A stretch of DNA of 64,000 nt from Channallabes apus. Lineage: Eukaryota > Chordata > Actinopteri > Siluriformes > Clariidae. This document shows, one piece after another, positions 39,502 to 51,115 of the stretch. Every line of letters begins with the position of its first letter. Position 1 is the stretch's first letter. The translations under genes were made by a program, and so were the position numbers. The DNA lies in assembly GCA_030522415.1 (NCBI GenBank), contig CM060125.1:4522401-4586400 (forward strand). The letters are read 5' to 3'. The notes beneath the pieces were generated by a model. That model was given only the letters and a program-made list of their open reading frames with translations. It searched no databases and was not told where the DNA came from.

Positions 39502-39938
39502 TCAGAGTCACATGACATCAGTTTAAAATTATTATAATTTCTTTTTTTTTTTTTTTTCAACACATGTCCTTCAAATCCCCATGTTCCTTTATCTTGCATC
39601 TTCTGTAATGGTTACATTCCCCTTATTCCTCTGTTGTTATGTGTTCCTCAGTGTATGGTGGTGGTCTTTCTAATTCTAAGTTTCTTTCCTGTCTTCGCTC
39701 CCTCCTGACTCCTGATCCTCTTTCTCTAACTTGTTTCCTGTTTTTTTCTTTTTGTTAATTTATTTCTGCAGTTTGTCTTCTTTTATCCTTTTCTTATTCT
39801 TCCTTTTCAACCCATTCAACAATGACATATTTTTTTTTTTTTTTTTTATTATTTTATTTTATTTTTTTTTTTTTTCTTTCCTGTAGTTGTGTGTTTGAGC
39901 ATTTCTTTCATTTATTTATTTATTTATTTGTACTATTA

Positions 39939-39969
<31 letters not shown>

Positions 39970-42394
39970 TTTTACTTCCTTACAACATTCTTCGTTAAAA
40001 GTTCCCTGTTTAAGCCATTGCAATTCTCCGGATGTCCTGTCATGCCATTTTATATTTTTCATATATTTTCATGTTTAGTTATAATTTATGTCTGCAGGTG
40101 TCTGCTGGCTTTATTCATGCGTTTTTTTTTTTCCTTTAGCAGAGTAGCTTCCCCATCACACACTTCTGTCTTGATTTATAGTGTAAATTCCTGTGTCTCT
40201 AACCCTAGTTCTCTTACTGTGTACTTTATAGCTGCTACCGATTTAGAATAGCTGTTTTATTCTATATATATATATATTTTTTTTTTAAACATTAATTTTC
40301 CACTGGTGTCAATATCAGAAATGTAACTTTTTTGTCAAGGGTCTAAAAATTATTCTTCCGTCTGGTCCTACATGTATTAATGCCAATTCACTATTGTTAT
40401 TAATCACCCACACACGACTCAGCACTACCGGACCTGTGTCTGCTCTTTTAGTCCTTATCTTTTTCTTTTCCAACCTCCCGCGCGCCTTCTTCTAAACGCA
40501 ATATATCAAAATCTGGCTCTGCTTACAGCAGTGAAATGAGCGGAGTTAAACAAGGAAGCGGAGGGGGGTCCACTTATTCCTCCAAATTCTATCATACTTA
40601 TTTATTACTTTTAAACGAATCTCTCTAGGAACTAACCCAATGAAAACTAATTTCTCCATTCTGAAATATGATATAAGTAATAAAGTGTGTTGCCGTCAAG
40701 ATCTAACACATCAGCTATTAATGAGAGCCTAAGAATCCACTCTCCCTTGTCACACTCTTTTTCTAAATCCTTTTCAGGATTATTCAATAAACATCTACGT
40801 ATATCTTTCACTCTGATCTGACTCCGAGATTCTAAACTCCTGTTCGCGCTTAGTTAAAACTTCTTCTTCTCTTATCTGCTCATCCCGGTTAATTTCTCTA
40901 ACTCCACTTATCATCTGATCTCCTCCATTTTTAATATTTGTTTTATGTATAACCTAGGTGCATTTATAACTTAATGCACTATGTTTATTATTATTAGTAT
41001 TGTGTCGTCGACTACACAACACATAAAGGTACCTTTTGTATCTTACCTAAGCTTATCTTCAATAACTAATATGTTGCTGCGCATATGGTCACCAATCCAA
41101 AGATATTATTATTTTATAATACTACTATGCTGGCACGAAGCTTATGTCACAGTGAGTTCTATATCTAACAGCGTGTACCATAACCACACGTTTTCTTTTA
41201 ATACTATAAATTATTATGTATCACTTATATGCTTTTATCTTATACGCTATTATTTAAACTTATTCTTATTTATTTGTACTTATTATATTTATTAATAATT
41301 ATAGCAAGTCAGAAATTTCATAAATGGTATCTACATATTTAGTTATCTCTAATACCGTATCACTTACCATATTCTTACACATACACATATAAATTAAGGA
41401 CTTTGCACATAAATTTAATGTACACACACTTTTGAAGGACACGTTACACACAGATACAAAACACACACAGCACAAGCGCTTTTCTACTTTTTACAACAGT
41501 TTTTAACAATTTGAGTACTCGAAACAATAAAACAATTCATCACACAACACAACCTGGGCCCAGAACACTTCAATACCACCTGTAGGAATTTCCAAGCAAT
41601 CTCCTTTCGTTCCCCAGCGATACCTCATATAATATATATGGGTTCTAGCCCTAGGGAACGTGATTGCAGTACTGTTCCTAGCGATACCTCACACAAGTGG
41701 GTTCTAGCCCTAGGACTCAAGGCCTCGAGAACACAGCACAACCACCTACAGGACTTTTTTTCCACCTGCTCAGCTCCGCGTCTTAGAAACACCTCACTTT
41801 TCAATGAGTTCTATACTTAGCGGCTTATTACAGGACTTTTCCACCTGCCCACGTCTGAGGATTTGCTTTCGTCCTCTACCTAGTGATTTGGCAGGACTTT
41901 TCATCTGGGTCCGGCCCCACTGGTTGGCGATTCCTCGTGTACGGGCTCTGGCCCCAACTCAGTGGCGTTACCTCAAATCATACAAAACCATCTGGGTCCA
42001 GCCCCACCTGTTGGCGATTCCTCGTGAATGGGCTCTAGCCCCAACAGTGGCGTTACCTCAGATACAAACGTGCGTGCACCACAAATATATATTAAAAAAA
42101 AAAAACTTTGGAGATCTCCTAAATCTTTGTTACTTCATCCAGTCTTTTTTTTATATTAAATATAAACATAGCGCTTATTTTATCAATATTAGCAACATTC
42201 AACAAAATGTGTTCAATATACCTTAGGAGTTGCTCCCTCCAGCTGGAAACACGCACTCTAACAGACCATGAACTTCTAATGCAGAATTCGATAAAACAGG
42301 TTTCTGCTTACCTTTGTCTATAATGGCGCCAGTTAATGGTCTGTCAGGTCGCGGTGTTCCCAGGTCCCCAGAGGAGTCACCCCTTGACGGCAAT
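39502..42394 (-). other. Retroviral leader and upstream gag region, degenerate
   Basis: About 2.9 kb between primer-binding site and the charged frame. It includes long T tracts (39540-39557, 39830-39875) and ATT repeats at about 39935-39970. No sustained minus-strand frame is visible. Confidence 0.45.
41902..42064. repeat. Imperfect tandem repeat in the retroviral leader
   Basis: Two units of about 87 and 76 bases beginning CATCTGGGTCC, each containing GGCGATTCCTCGTG and GTGGCGTTACCTCA. A related pair (GCGATACCTCA and GGGTTCTAGCCCTAGG) occurs at about 41618-41720. Confidence 0.75.
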
Positions 42395-42412
42395 CACAGT
42401 CGGAGGTCACCA
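42395..42412 (-). other. Probable retroviral primer-binding site
   Basis: Five bases inside the 5' LTR end, the sense strand reads TGGTGACCTCCGACTGTG. The leading TGG and position fit a tRNA-primed site. It resembles a tRNA-Trp-type site but with two extra bases, so the primer is not assigned. Confidence 0.5.
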
Positions 42413-42417
42413 ATAAA

Positions 42418-44168
42418 TGTGGGAGAAAATTCTTCCACCTGTTGAATGTTGCCTACAATTTAAAATATCAAACAGTTAACAAATTAGTTACAATCAAAAT
42501 TAAAAAGATTTCAGACGCCACACAGAACTGGAAGAAGTAAGAGGATTTATTGCAGCAATAAAACCCAGTGAGCCGCACTTGCAATGCTTAGGTCGTAAAT
42601 ACAAGCACTGTCAAGAGCAGACTGAATTCACAGTAAAAGACACACACCTTTTATACACTTCATGAGAAGGAGGGGGGAGTCCAGGGGAATTTCCCGACCC
42701 CTCCTCTGTACACTCTTTTTGCTGACCACATCAAATTTTTATTCCATTATAATCCAGTTCTATCAATTGTTTTATTCCAGTTTCTATCAATTAATTCTTC
42801 TATTATAATTATATTTCTCTTATCTTGTACCATTACATCATACACCTCGCTATCTGACTCCTCTCCATGCTCATAACTTTCTCCATTATAATTTATTTTC
42901 ATTAATAATTATTTTCTATTATCTTTACACTTTTCATATCTTTTTATAAAAATATAGGGGTGTTGCTTGTTTTCAAGACTTTTTCCTCGTGTTTCTTTGG
43001 TTTATTCTTCATTTCTCAAAAGACCAGTCATGGGTAAGCATCTCCTTTATACTACTGTACTTAATTTATTTATTATTTATTACTTATTTGCCTTATTTTA
43101 CCCTATTCAATGTTTATATACATTTTATTCTATTTTATAGCTAACTGCAACTTCTCCATGGATGACATCATCTCTGTGGATGATTCGGACAGCCAGGGCA
43201 GTTCAGATCGTGTTCCTTCTGAGGACTTTTATTTCTGTCGATGCTTTTTACTCCTTGTGTTTTGTATTTTTCCGTTAGGCTTTTATACTTTGTATTTTAT
43301 ATTATTATCATGTAGATACGCTTACTGTATTTTATGTCCTGTGTCTTACTCTTATTAATATGTTATTCACAAAACTCTCTGTGGCTCTGATTTATTTCTT
43401 ATCTGTCCATCCAGTCTGTGCCCAAGACCATTTTCACACACACATAGGGGAAACCCCTGCTCTGTGTCTCTTCCTTATCACTCTGCGCACACACATTCTG
43501 TTGGCAGATTCCGGCCACCTGCGCACAGACACATACACACATTGTCTCCTGATCCTTCTGAATTTTGGTTTTAATGTATGATTGATTACATAGTCACCCC
43601 GTTAGCCCCTCTCTTATTAAGTTTCCACGGCCTGACCATCCGTTGTTTCCCTCATTAATCTTTCAGGTTCGTCCAATTATTTTTTGGTTTCTGGTCTTAT
43701 GTCTCCCTTATCTTATCTTCTGTCCTTGGTTTTGTTGGTTGCTCCTGGTCTTTTCTACAGTTCTCAAGAGATGGCCCATGTATAAGCATCTCTTTACTTG
43801 GTATTATGTAGATGCACATACTAGTTTATTTTTCCTACTTTATTAAGCTCTGTATTTTTAAAATCTGATTGTGTGTCTTTTAGATCTTTGTCTATAATTT
43901 TACTTAAACATGTGTACGTGTGTCTATCACTTGTTTTAATCCTTCATTAAATGTGTGCGCTCACACTCTGCCAAGTCCGACACCTGGCGCCTTATCTGGT
44001 CTATGTTTTACGACCTGTCATGCTCCCCAGATTCTAGGGACTTTTCCAGTCCCCCCCATTTTCGCTGTTCCTAACTCTTGTCCTGTCTTTTATACTATAA
44101 TGGTACACTTATAGTTCTTTTTTATATTTCTACTTGCATAAATATATGTTGATCAAAATTTGCTTACA
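42418..44168 (-). repeat. 5' LTR of the endogenous retrovirus
   Basis: Copy of 30934-32684 at a constant offset of 11484. TATA box at 42647-42655 and AATAAA at 42546-42551 on the minus strand. Confidence 0.93.
42647..42695 (-). promoter_or_regulatory. Retroviral LTR core promoter with NF-kB-type site
   Basis: Sense strand order: GGGAAATTCCCC (42684-42695), a CT/C-rich stretch, then TATAAAAGG (42647-42655). The kB element fits the GGGRNWYYCC consensus in its plus-strand reading. The same cluster occurs in the 3' LTR at 31163-31211. Factor binding is inferred from consensus only. Confidence 0.6.
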
Positions 44169-44814
44169 CTAGGCCTATATATAACCAATACAGCGATAAG
44201 TATTACTCATTATTTTATCAAAATTCTCTCAGCATGCTTGTTGTCACCTCCCACATTAAACACTGATTCTACTGGCTGAGCTGTGTGGCTGAATAATCAC
44301 CCAAGCAGAAGCAATCCTGTAGGACAGCGTTAGAATGCAGGACAAGGCTGAGCCACAGGATAGCCCTGCCCCAAGAGATGGAGGGACAGAGATAATTATG
44401 CTCGTATATCACTGTGTTTCTCTGGCTCTCAGCCCTTCTCTCCTAGCAGTCAGGACTAAGCCGTAATGATCCTGGGTGGCTGTGGGCCAGCGGATGTTTA
44501 AACTTCTCTCCAGCTATGACCTCTCGATCAGTGCCTGTTTTTAACAAAAGCCTCAAGTGAGGATGCAGGAATTTGTTCATCTTGCTGCATCTCTGAATGT
44601 TTCACAACCACCCTGAAATGAAAAAGGTTTATATGTTTTCAATAGTAGAATGTTTGTAATGGATCCACGCTAAGCTGGACATACGTAATAGGCCATCATA
44701 GTCTCTTCTAATATTAATTTCTATGATGAAGTGTCTGGGTTCTTCAAACATAATCTTTCCCCAGGGTTGTCATGCCCCAGGTGGTGAACATGCTCAAGAC
44801 ACTGGTAAACACTA

Positions 44815-45357
44815 TACTGCATTACCCTGTATTCAGGGTCACGGGGGGCTTGGTGGCCTATCCCAGGAGGCTTAGAGGGCTTTGAGGCTTTGAGGATGGG
44901 TTCCATGTCGAGTCTGGTTCCTCTCAAGGTTTCTTCCTATTACCATCTCAGGGATTTTTTCCTTGCCACTGTCGCCCTCGGGCTTGCTCACCAGGGACTA
45001 TCTGAACATTTTGATTCATACACATTCACATTCCATACAAACTTAAGTAATTCTTTTGATTGTGTAAAGCTGTTTTGAGACAATGTCAATTGTTAAAAGC
45101 GCTATACAAATAAAACTGAATTGAATTGAATTGAATTAGAGCATGAAGCAGGGTACACCCTGGACAGGTTGCCAATCCATCGCAGGGCACACACACACAG
45201 CACTACAGGAAATTGGGAATGCCAACTAGCCTAATCTGCGGGACTGTGGGAGGAAACCGGAGTACCCAAAGGAAACCCACCAAGCACGGGGAGAACATTC
45301 TTGACCCTGAACGTGCAAGGTGACAGTGCTAACAACAACACCAACGTGCCGCCCCAT
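44815..45357 (-). mobile_element. SINE family A copy split by an L2 3' fragment
   Basis: SINE parts at 44815-44878 and 45138-45357, minus strand, ending in the head complement CAGTGCTAACAACAACACCA. The insert separates the two halves cleanly. Confidence 0.82.
44880..45137 (+). mobile_element. 5'-truncated L2 3' UTR
   Basis: GGATGGGTTCCATGTCGAGT through TGTTTTGAGACAATGTCAAT to a (TTGAA)n tail: the same 3' UTR as the L2 at 27630-30393. TTAGAG flanks both sides as a likely short target duplication. Confidence 0.85.
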
Positions 45358-45530
45358 GGAGCAATGTTTTAGCAAAAACATCAAGAATTGTTCACAGCAT
45401 TATTAATTATGCATTGTTCATTATGCATTATTCATAATGAGCCACATTCATACACAAGTTTAAGTAATGGAATTTAATGACAGAATTGCACATGACCAGA
45501 TTTAAATACAGATGTTAGGCCAGAGTTCAA

Positions 45531-45640
45531 AAGTACAGTTTGTATAACCCAGTTAGAAATTAGTTATAAATCTGACCTTTGCTCAAAGTACAGTTTGTAT
45601 AACCCAGTTAGAAATTAGTTATAAATCTGACCTTTGCTCA
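45531..45640. repeat. 55-bp tandem duplication
   Basis: Two nearly identical units containing CAGTTTGTATAACCCAGTTA and ATCTGACCTTTGCTCA. Confidence 0.93.
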
Positions 45641-45789
45641 TTTTCTTGGTATATCATCTTGAACAAAAAATACTGTCTGTTTGATGTAACCACAATTATG
45701 TCAAGTTAAAATTTCCTCTTTGGTTGTAGAACTATAGAATTTGATGCATATATTATATACTGTACATTACATATTAAATATTATTATAA

Positions 45790-46610
45790 TCCCCTCCTTG
45801 AACCACCACCTTATCCTGGTCTTGGAGGGGGCATGGGAGTTTGCCCAACCAGTCTACATGTGCTTTGTGGACTTGGAGAAGGCATTTGACCGTGTCCCTC
45901 GTGGAGTCCTGTGGGGGGTACTCCGGGAGTATGGGATATCGGATCCCCTGTTAAGGGCTGTCTGGTCCCTGTACAACCGGTGTCGGAGCTTGGTCCGCAT
46001 TGCCGGTAGTAAGTCGGACCTGTTTCCGGTGAGAGTAAGACTCCGACAGGTCTGCCCTTTGTCACCGATCCTGTTCATAATTTTTATGGACAGGATTTCT
46101 AGGCGCAGCCAGGGCTTTGAGGGGGTACAGTTTGGTGGACTCAGGATTGGATCACTGCTTTTTGCAGATGACGTTGTTCTGTTGGCCTCATCATCCTGTG
46201 ACCTACAGCTCTCACTGGATCGGTTCGCAGCCGAGTGTAAAGTGGCTGGGATGAGAATCAGCACCTCCAAATCTGAGGCCATGGTCCTCAGCCGGAAAAG
46301 GGTGGAGTGCCCTCTCAGGGTTGGGAGTGAGACCCCAAGTGGAGGAGTTTAAGTATCTCGGGGTCTTGTTCACGAGTGAGGGTAAAATGGAATGGGAGAT
46401 CGACAGGTGGATCGGGGCAGCGTCTGCAGTGTTGCGGGCTCTGTATGGGACTATGTCTTTCGGCTGGCCTGGGAACGCCTTGGGATCACCCCGGAAGAGC
46501 TGGAAGAAGTGGCCAGGGAGAGGGAAGTCTGGGCATCCCTGCTGAAGCTGCTGCCCCCGCGACCCGACCTCGGATAAGCGGAAGAAAATGGATGGATGGA
46601 TGGATATTAT
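45790..46610 (+). mobile_element. Rex3-like RTE-clade LINE, internally deleted
   Basis: A frame from about 45840 to 46352 encodes RT motifs: VDLEKAFDRVPRGVLW, CPLSPILFIIFMDRISRR and the catalytic FADD. A frameshift follows near 46320 (VEEFKYLGVLFTSEG in the next frame). A deletion then joins to the C-terminal RLAWERLGITPEELEEV and WASLLKLLPPRPDLG. The 3' end AAGCGGAAGAAAATGGATGG carries a (GGAT)n tail, as described for Rex3 elements. Inactive. Confidence 0.82.
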
Positions 46611-46829
46611 TATGATGATAATAAGGATTTTGGAACTGCCAACCAACTAGACACAGGGTAGAAAGGAAAATCAAGGATGATGATTATTATTAGAGATCAT
46701 TGATCACTGTTAAAAAAGAAAAATCAACAAAAAAAAATCATAGCTACAGTATGTGTAGTATTAAAAATAAGATTTTTTTTTAAATAAAAATTTCCATGCA
46801 TAGTGTGATCAAGATATCAAAGTATTGGG

Positions 46830-47016
46830 AGTAAGCACTTTTTAATGGGGCTAGGCAGAAAAAAAAATTGCTAGGAAGATTAAAGATTGGAATTTGGAGC
46901 ATTGGAAAAACTTCACATGTCATGATGAGTTCTGGTTGTCCCTATTCCAGAGTGATACAGTAGGCGTGTCAGGGTAAGAAGGAAAGTCCTTTAAGTAATG
47001 CCCCCATCATGCATTG
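46830..47016 (+). mobile_element. Tc1-like fragment left of the gypsy element
   Basis: AGATTAAAGATTGGAATTTG through CATGATGAGTTCTGGTTGTC to CATCATGCATTG is mutated Tc1 transposase sequence; the partner half resumes at about 50860. The gypsy LTR therefore landed inside a Tc1 element. Confidence 0.7.
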
Positions 47017-47386
47017 TGTCATGCGCACTCAGCCGCGGCCGGCCTTAGGACCCGGATGCAAGACGGCCACAAACCTGAAAGCATAAAAGGATACAAGATG
47101 GCGCCGCACATCGCTCTGTCATTGAGTTATGCCCAGGCTATTTCGGTATCGTTCCCGTGCATGTGAGTACTCACTTTCTTGGCTATACTTTCAGACTGAG
47201 TGTGTGTTTATAGGACTAGGGTTAGATTGTGTGTTTCCTTTGCTCATTTACCGTGAGAGTCCTTATAGCAAATCGCGTGATTATCCTGCCCGCTCGTGTC
47301 CTTCCGTGTTTGGGTTTACCATTCACGCTACAGGGCTAACTGCTAAAGCTATCGTTTTTCTGGTCATCCCGGGTTAGTTCCTGACA
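47017..47386 (+). repeat. 5' LTR of Ty3/gypsy element
   Basis: Starts TGTCATGCGC and ends CCTGACA, 370 bp. CATAAAAGG at 47081-47089 is the TATA box. GCTCTGTCATT at 47113-47123, about 30 bases further, is the likely RNA start. It is exactly complementary to AATGACAGAGC at 47388-47398, just after the LTR, which indicates Tf1/sushi-type self-priming instead of a tRNA primer. Confidence 0.8.
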
Positions 47387-47388
47387 GA

Positions 47389-48441
47389 ATGACAGAGCCC
47401 AAAGCAGTAAACCCAGCGGATCACGCCCGCCTCTGCGATGTGGTTGACCCGCATGCTTTGCTCATTAATACGCTAACCGCGGAGCTCGATTCTCTGCGCC
47501 GGAGTGTCCAAGACATCGCGGCCTTGCGCCGCGAGGTCGCGGAGCTTAAGCAGGAAAACGCAAGCCTCCGGGCGGCTGTTGATGGGCTGGCTAGTGGCCC
47601 GCCCGCCGCAGCGGCCGCGCTGCCGCACCAACCCCCCCCTTCTGATGTTTTTTTAGCACTTCCGGATAAATGGGATGGCACGGATGGGAAATGCATTGTG
47701 TTTTTAACATCGCTGGAACTGGTGTTTGAGTTCAATGCCACCAAATACTCCACCGACTGGCTGCGCATTGCACTACTCGTCTCGTTGCTATCAGGGCAGG
47801 CAGCAGAGTGGGCCACGGCAGTCCTGCGCGCGGACACAGACACCGCGCACTCCTACAACGAGTTCACCCGCCAACTCAGGTTAACGTTTGAACATCCCGC
47901 GGGCGAGGTGGAGACCGACACAAAGCTCTACCACCTGCAGCAGGGAGGATTGTCCGTGAGTAGATACACCACGGAGTTCCGAACCTATTTCGGGGGACTG
48001 GCTAACCGCTTAAAGGACAAGCTAGCCGGACGAGAGCTCCCAGCCACACTGGAGGGGCTGATCCAGCTAGCCCTCCGTATTGACCAGTGCCTTCTCTTGA
48101 AGCCAGCCCCCCGAACCCTGCCGCCAGCTCCCACCTACACCTACACTGCACCCAGACCATCACCCACCGTCACCCCCGCCTTCACCGGACGTGTCAGATC
48201 TCCACCCCTTGCCGTGGTTGACACCGGAGCCGCGGAACCCATGCAACTAGGGCGCGCCTCCCTGACCGTGACAGAACGTGAGCGGCGTTACCGTGAGGAA
48301 CTGTGCGCCTACTGTGGCTCCGCGGCGCACCACCGAGCGACCTGCCCATCCCGTCCGGGAAACGCCCAACCGACTCACCGGGCACCATCCACCTCTCCGC
48401 CACCACCAGCCCAACCACGTCTCGACTCACGGTTCAGGTAA
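47389..48441 (+). CDS. gag: Gag of Ty3/gypsy (Tf1/sushi-type) retrotransposon
   Basis: A 350-residue intact frame; ATG sits two bases after the LTR. It has an N-terminal coiled coil (residues about 28-68, [20 protein letters not shown]), then a retrotransposon capsid-like domain (about 90-235, with [20 protein letters not shown]). A proline-rich linker leads to one CX2CX4HX4C zinc knuckle ([14 protein letters not shown], about residues 306-319). It ends overlapping the pol frame, which lies in -1. GC-rich coding unlike its AT-rich surroundings. Confidence 0.88.
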   Translation: MTEPKAVNPADHARLCDVVDPHALLINTLTAELDSLRRSVQDIAALRREVAELKQENASLRAAVDGLASGPPAAAAALPHQPPPSDVFLALPDKWDGTDGKCIVFLTSLELVFEFNATKYSTDWLRIALLVSLLSGQAAEWATAVLRADTDTAHSYNEFTRQLRLTFEHPAGEVETDTKLYHLQQGGLSVSRYTTEFRTYFGGLANRLKDKLAGRELPATLEGLIQLALRIDQCLLLKPAPRTLPPAPTYTYTAPRPSPTVTPAFTGRVRSPPLAVVDTGAAEPMQLGRASLTVTERERRYREELCAYCGSAAHHRATCPSRPGNAQPTHRAPSTSPPPPAQPRLDSRFR

Positions 48442-50857
48442 CCCTCCACCTTGGCCACAAGCAGGTCAGAAGTACCGCGTTCATCAATTCCGGTGCCGCA
48501 GGTAACTTCATTGACTCTACAAATGCCAGAGAGCTGGGGGTAAAAATTGAGGCGTTATCCCAGCCGATGAAGATCACCTCTGTCGACGGGCGGCCCCTCT
48601 CATCTAGCCCCATCACCCAGCAAACCCAACCCGTCACTCTCACCCTTGGTCAGCACCAAGAAATCATCCAATTTCACCTCACTCCCATTTCCTCTCCACC
48701 ACTCATCCTTGGATACCCCTGGCTACTTCAATACGACCCTCTGATTTCCTGGACCCAAAACCGGATCCTTCAGTGGGGGCCGACCTGCACCGACCTCTGC
48801 CTACGGGCCCAGGCTGGGACGTGCTCCAGGGAGTCCGAGGCCCCCGATGTCGACGTCCATGCCATTCCTCCACCTTATTGGGACCTGGCGGAGGTGTTCT
48901 GTAAATGCCGGGCCAACCACCTGCCACCTCACCGTCCATTTGACCTGGCCATTGAACTCCAGCCAGGTTCCAACCCCCCCCGCGGCCATCTCTACTCCCT
49001 TTCCAGCAGCGAGACCCAGGCGATGGAGGAATACGTCGCCAATGCCCTCCGCAATGGCACCATCCGGCCATCCTCCTCGCCGGCAGCCGCGGGGTTCTTC
49101 TTCGTGAAGAAAAAAGGGGGCGAACTTCGCCCATGTGTCAACTATCGGGGGCTAAACAAGATCACCATCAGGAACCGTCACCCGTTGCCTCTTACCAACT
49201 CAGCCCTGGACACCCTCTCTGGTGCCACCGTGTTCACAAAGTTGGACCTCCGGAGCGCCTATAACTTGGTGCGCATCAGAGAGGGTGATGAGTGGAAGAC
49301 GGCCTTTATCACGCCTACCGGACATTACGAGAGCCTGGTTATTCCGTTTGGACTCTGCAACGCACCCTCGGCATTTCAACAGTTCATCAACGATGTTCTC
49401 CGGGACATGCTAGGCCGATGGGTGTTCGTTTATCTAGATGACATACTGATCTACTCACACACCACCGAAGAACACATCCGACACGTTAGAGCCGTTCATC
49501 GTCTGGATGGATCATCAGAACCTGCTCACCATCCGCAACCTCAAACAGCTGAACCCACGACAGGCACGGTGGGCCCTGTTCTTCGAACAGTACGATTTCC
49601 ATCTTTCGTACCGCCCGGGGTCAAAGAACACCAAGGCCGACGCCCTCTCCCGTCAATACGAGCGAGAGGCGCCCCGGGCGGAGCCCGTGCCTGTCCTTCC
49701 ACCCACCCGCATCATCGCACCCCTGCACTGGGACATTGAGACGAGGGTCCGCCAGGCACTGACCAGTGAACCCGCACCGGCAGGCGTGCCGCCCGGACGG
49801 CTCTATGTTCCCACTCAACTCCGGCCGAGGTCCTCCAGTGGGGCCATTCTACGCCCGTCGCGGGACACCAGGGGGTCAGAAGAACCATCACCTTTGTGGG
49901 ACGGGCTTTCTGGTGGCCTTCGATGAGGAGGGAGGCCACCGAGTTCGTCCGTGCCCAGTGTGCGCCAGGGCCAAGGACTCCAACCAACCCACACCGGGGG
50001 AGCTTCAACCACTCCCAGTTCCCCGTCGGCCCTGGTCGCACATTGCCGTCGACTTCATCACGGGCCTGCCGGCCTCGGAAGGAAAAGACATCCTCACCAT
50101 CGTCGACCGCTTCTCCAAGGCAGTGCACTTGGTGGCCCTCGCTGGACTCCCGTCAGCCAAAGACACAGCCGAGCTGATATTAGAGCACGTAGTCCGATTG
50201 CATGGGTTCCCTAAGGACATCGTCTCGGACAGAGGTCCCCAGTTCACCGCCCGGTTCTGGAGGGCTTTCTGCCGTCTGATCAATTCGTCCTGCACTCTGT
50301 CTTCCGGTTACCACCCCCAGACGAATGGTCAGACGGAGCGAACCAACCAACAGCTGGACCGTTACCTGAGATGTTTCGTGTCGGATCGTCAACGCTCCTG
50401 GGCCCGCTACCTCAAATGGGCGGAGTTGTCTCACAACCTCCATGTGTCCTCCGACCACCAACATGAGCCCATTTGAGATGTGCTATGGTTTCCAGCCTCC
50501 GATGTTCGCCCATCAAGAACCGGAGGTTGATGTACCATCGGTCCAACAGTTGGTTCGCCGGTGCCGTCGGCAATGGCACCAAGCCAACCTTGTCATTCAA
50601 CGTACCAACACCACCTATGTGGCCCAGCACCGCCATCGGCACCACGTAGGTGACAAGGTATGGCTCTCTAACAGGAACCTCCACCTACGCACCGAGTCAA
50701 AGAAACTATCACCGAAATTCATTGGACCGTACCATATCACTCTCAGGATCAACCCTGTCACCTACCGGCTCCAGCTGCCTGCGGCGCTCCGGATCCACCC
50801 CGTTTTCCACACCTCCCAACTGAAACCATTCATCACCTCACCCATGGTTGTACCATC
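48437..50857 (+). pseudogene. pol: Pol of the Ty3/gypsy element, deleted and frameshifted
   Basis: Protease (about 48440-48720) carries [11 protein letters not shown]: the catalytic Asp of the DSGA motif is Asn (AAT at 48486-48488). RT (about 49000-49480) keeps [20 protein letters not shown] and YLDDILIYS. At about 49497 a deletion removes RT thumb and most of RNase H, and the frame changes to [13 protein letters not shown] and [10 protein letters not shown]. Integrase (about 49930-50800) shows [20 protein letters not shown] and [15 protein letters not shown] in frames shifted near 49900 and 50450. It ends after HPVFHTSQLKPF; the chromodomain and 3' LTR are missing. Confidence 0.88.
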
Positions 50858-51115
50858 AATACAGGTTTTCTTCCTTGACGGCACAGGCATTTTTTAGGAT
50901 GACAATGAAAAGATTCATCAGGTTCAAATGATTCTGAAGCATAAGTAATAATTTTCATGCATAAATTGGCCTCCCCAGCGTCCAGTTCTCAACTCCATCA
51001 AGAGTCCGGGATGTGCTTAAGAAGACTCTCCTGTTATCAAAACCATGAAATTTAAAGCATATTGGGAACAAGCTTTTAGACCAATCATTGTCAGGTGTTC
51101 GATCAAAGTATAGAA
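50858..51115 (+). mobile_element. Tc1-like fragment right of the gypsy element
   Basis: PSIQVFFLDGTGIF, then GATGACAATG and TTGGCCTCCCCAGCGTCCAG (the WPPQSPDLN region) are Tc1 catalytic blocks. It continues the fragment at 46830-47016. The gypsy frame reads in phase into its first 14 codons before a stop at 50895-50897. Confidence 0.72.

Larger units (their letters stand above)
30934..44168 (-). mobile_element. Endogenous retrovirus, minus strand, interior defective
   Basis: A 13.2-kb provirus bounded by two 1751-bp LTRs (30934-32684 and 42418-44168) and a CTAG 4-bp target duplication (30930-30933, 44169-44172). Sense is the minus strand: RT, RNase H and integrase pieces occur in retroviral order from right to left, followed by a long env-like region. 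Each coding piece is short and separated by stops and shifts, and env contains a nested RTE LINE. RNase H and integrase C-terminal text resembles gamma/epsilon-like fish retroviruses; exact genus is not resolved. No intact gene exists. Confidence 0.9.

Noticed and set aside
38827..39515. Plus-strand Phe/Ser-rich frames of 100-190 codons
   Set aside because: Antisense shadows of the Glu/Lys-rich gag-region remnant on the minus strand.
42395..42412. Exact tRNA-Trp primer assignment for the provirus
   Set aside because: Two extra bases compared with the expected complement; the primer is left unassigned.
46967..46984. TGTCAGGGTAAGAAGG considered as the gypsy LTR start
   Set aside because: These bases belong to the Tc1 fragment that continues to about 47016; the LTR more likely starts at TGTCATGCGC (47017).
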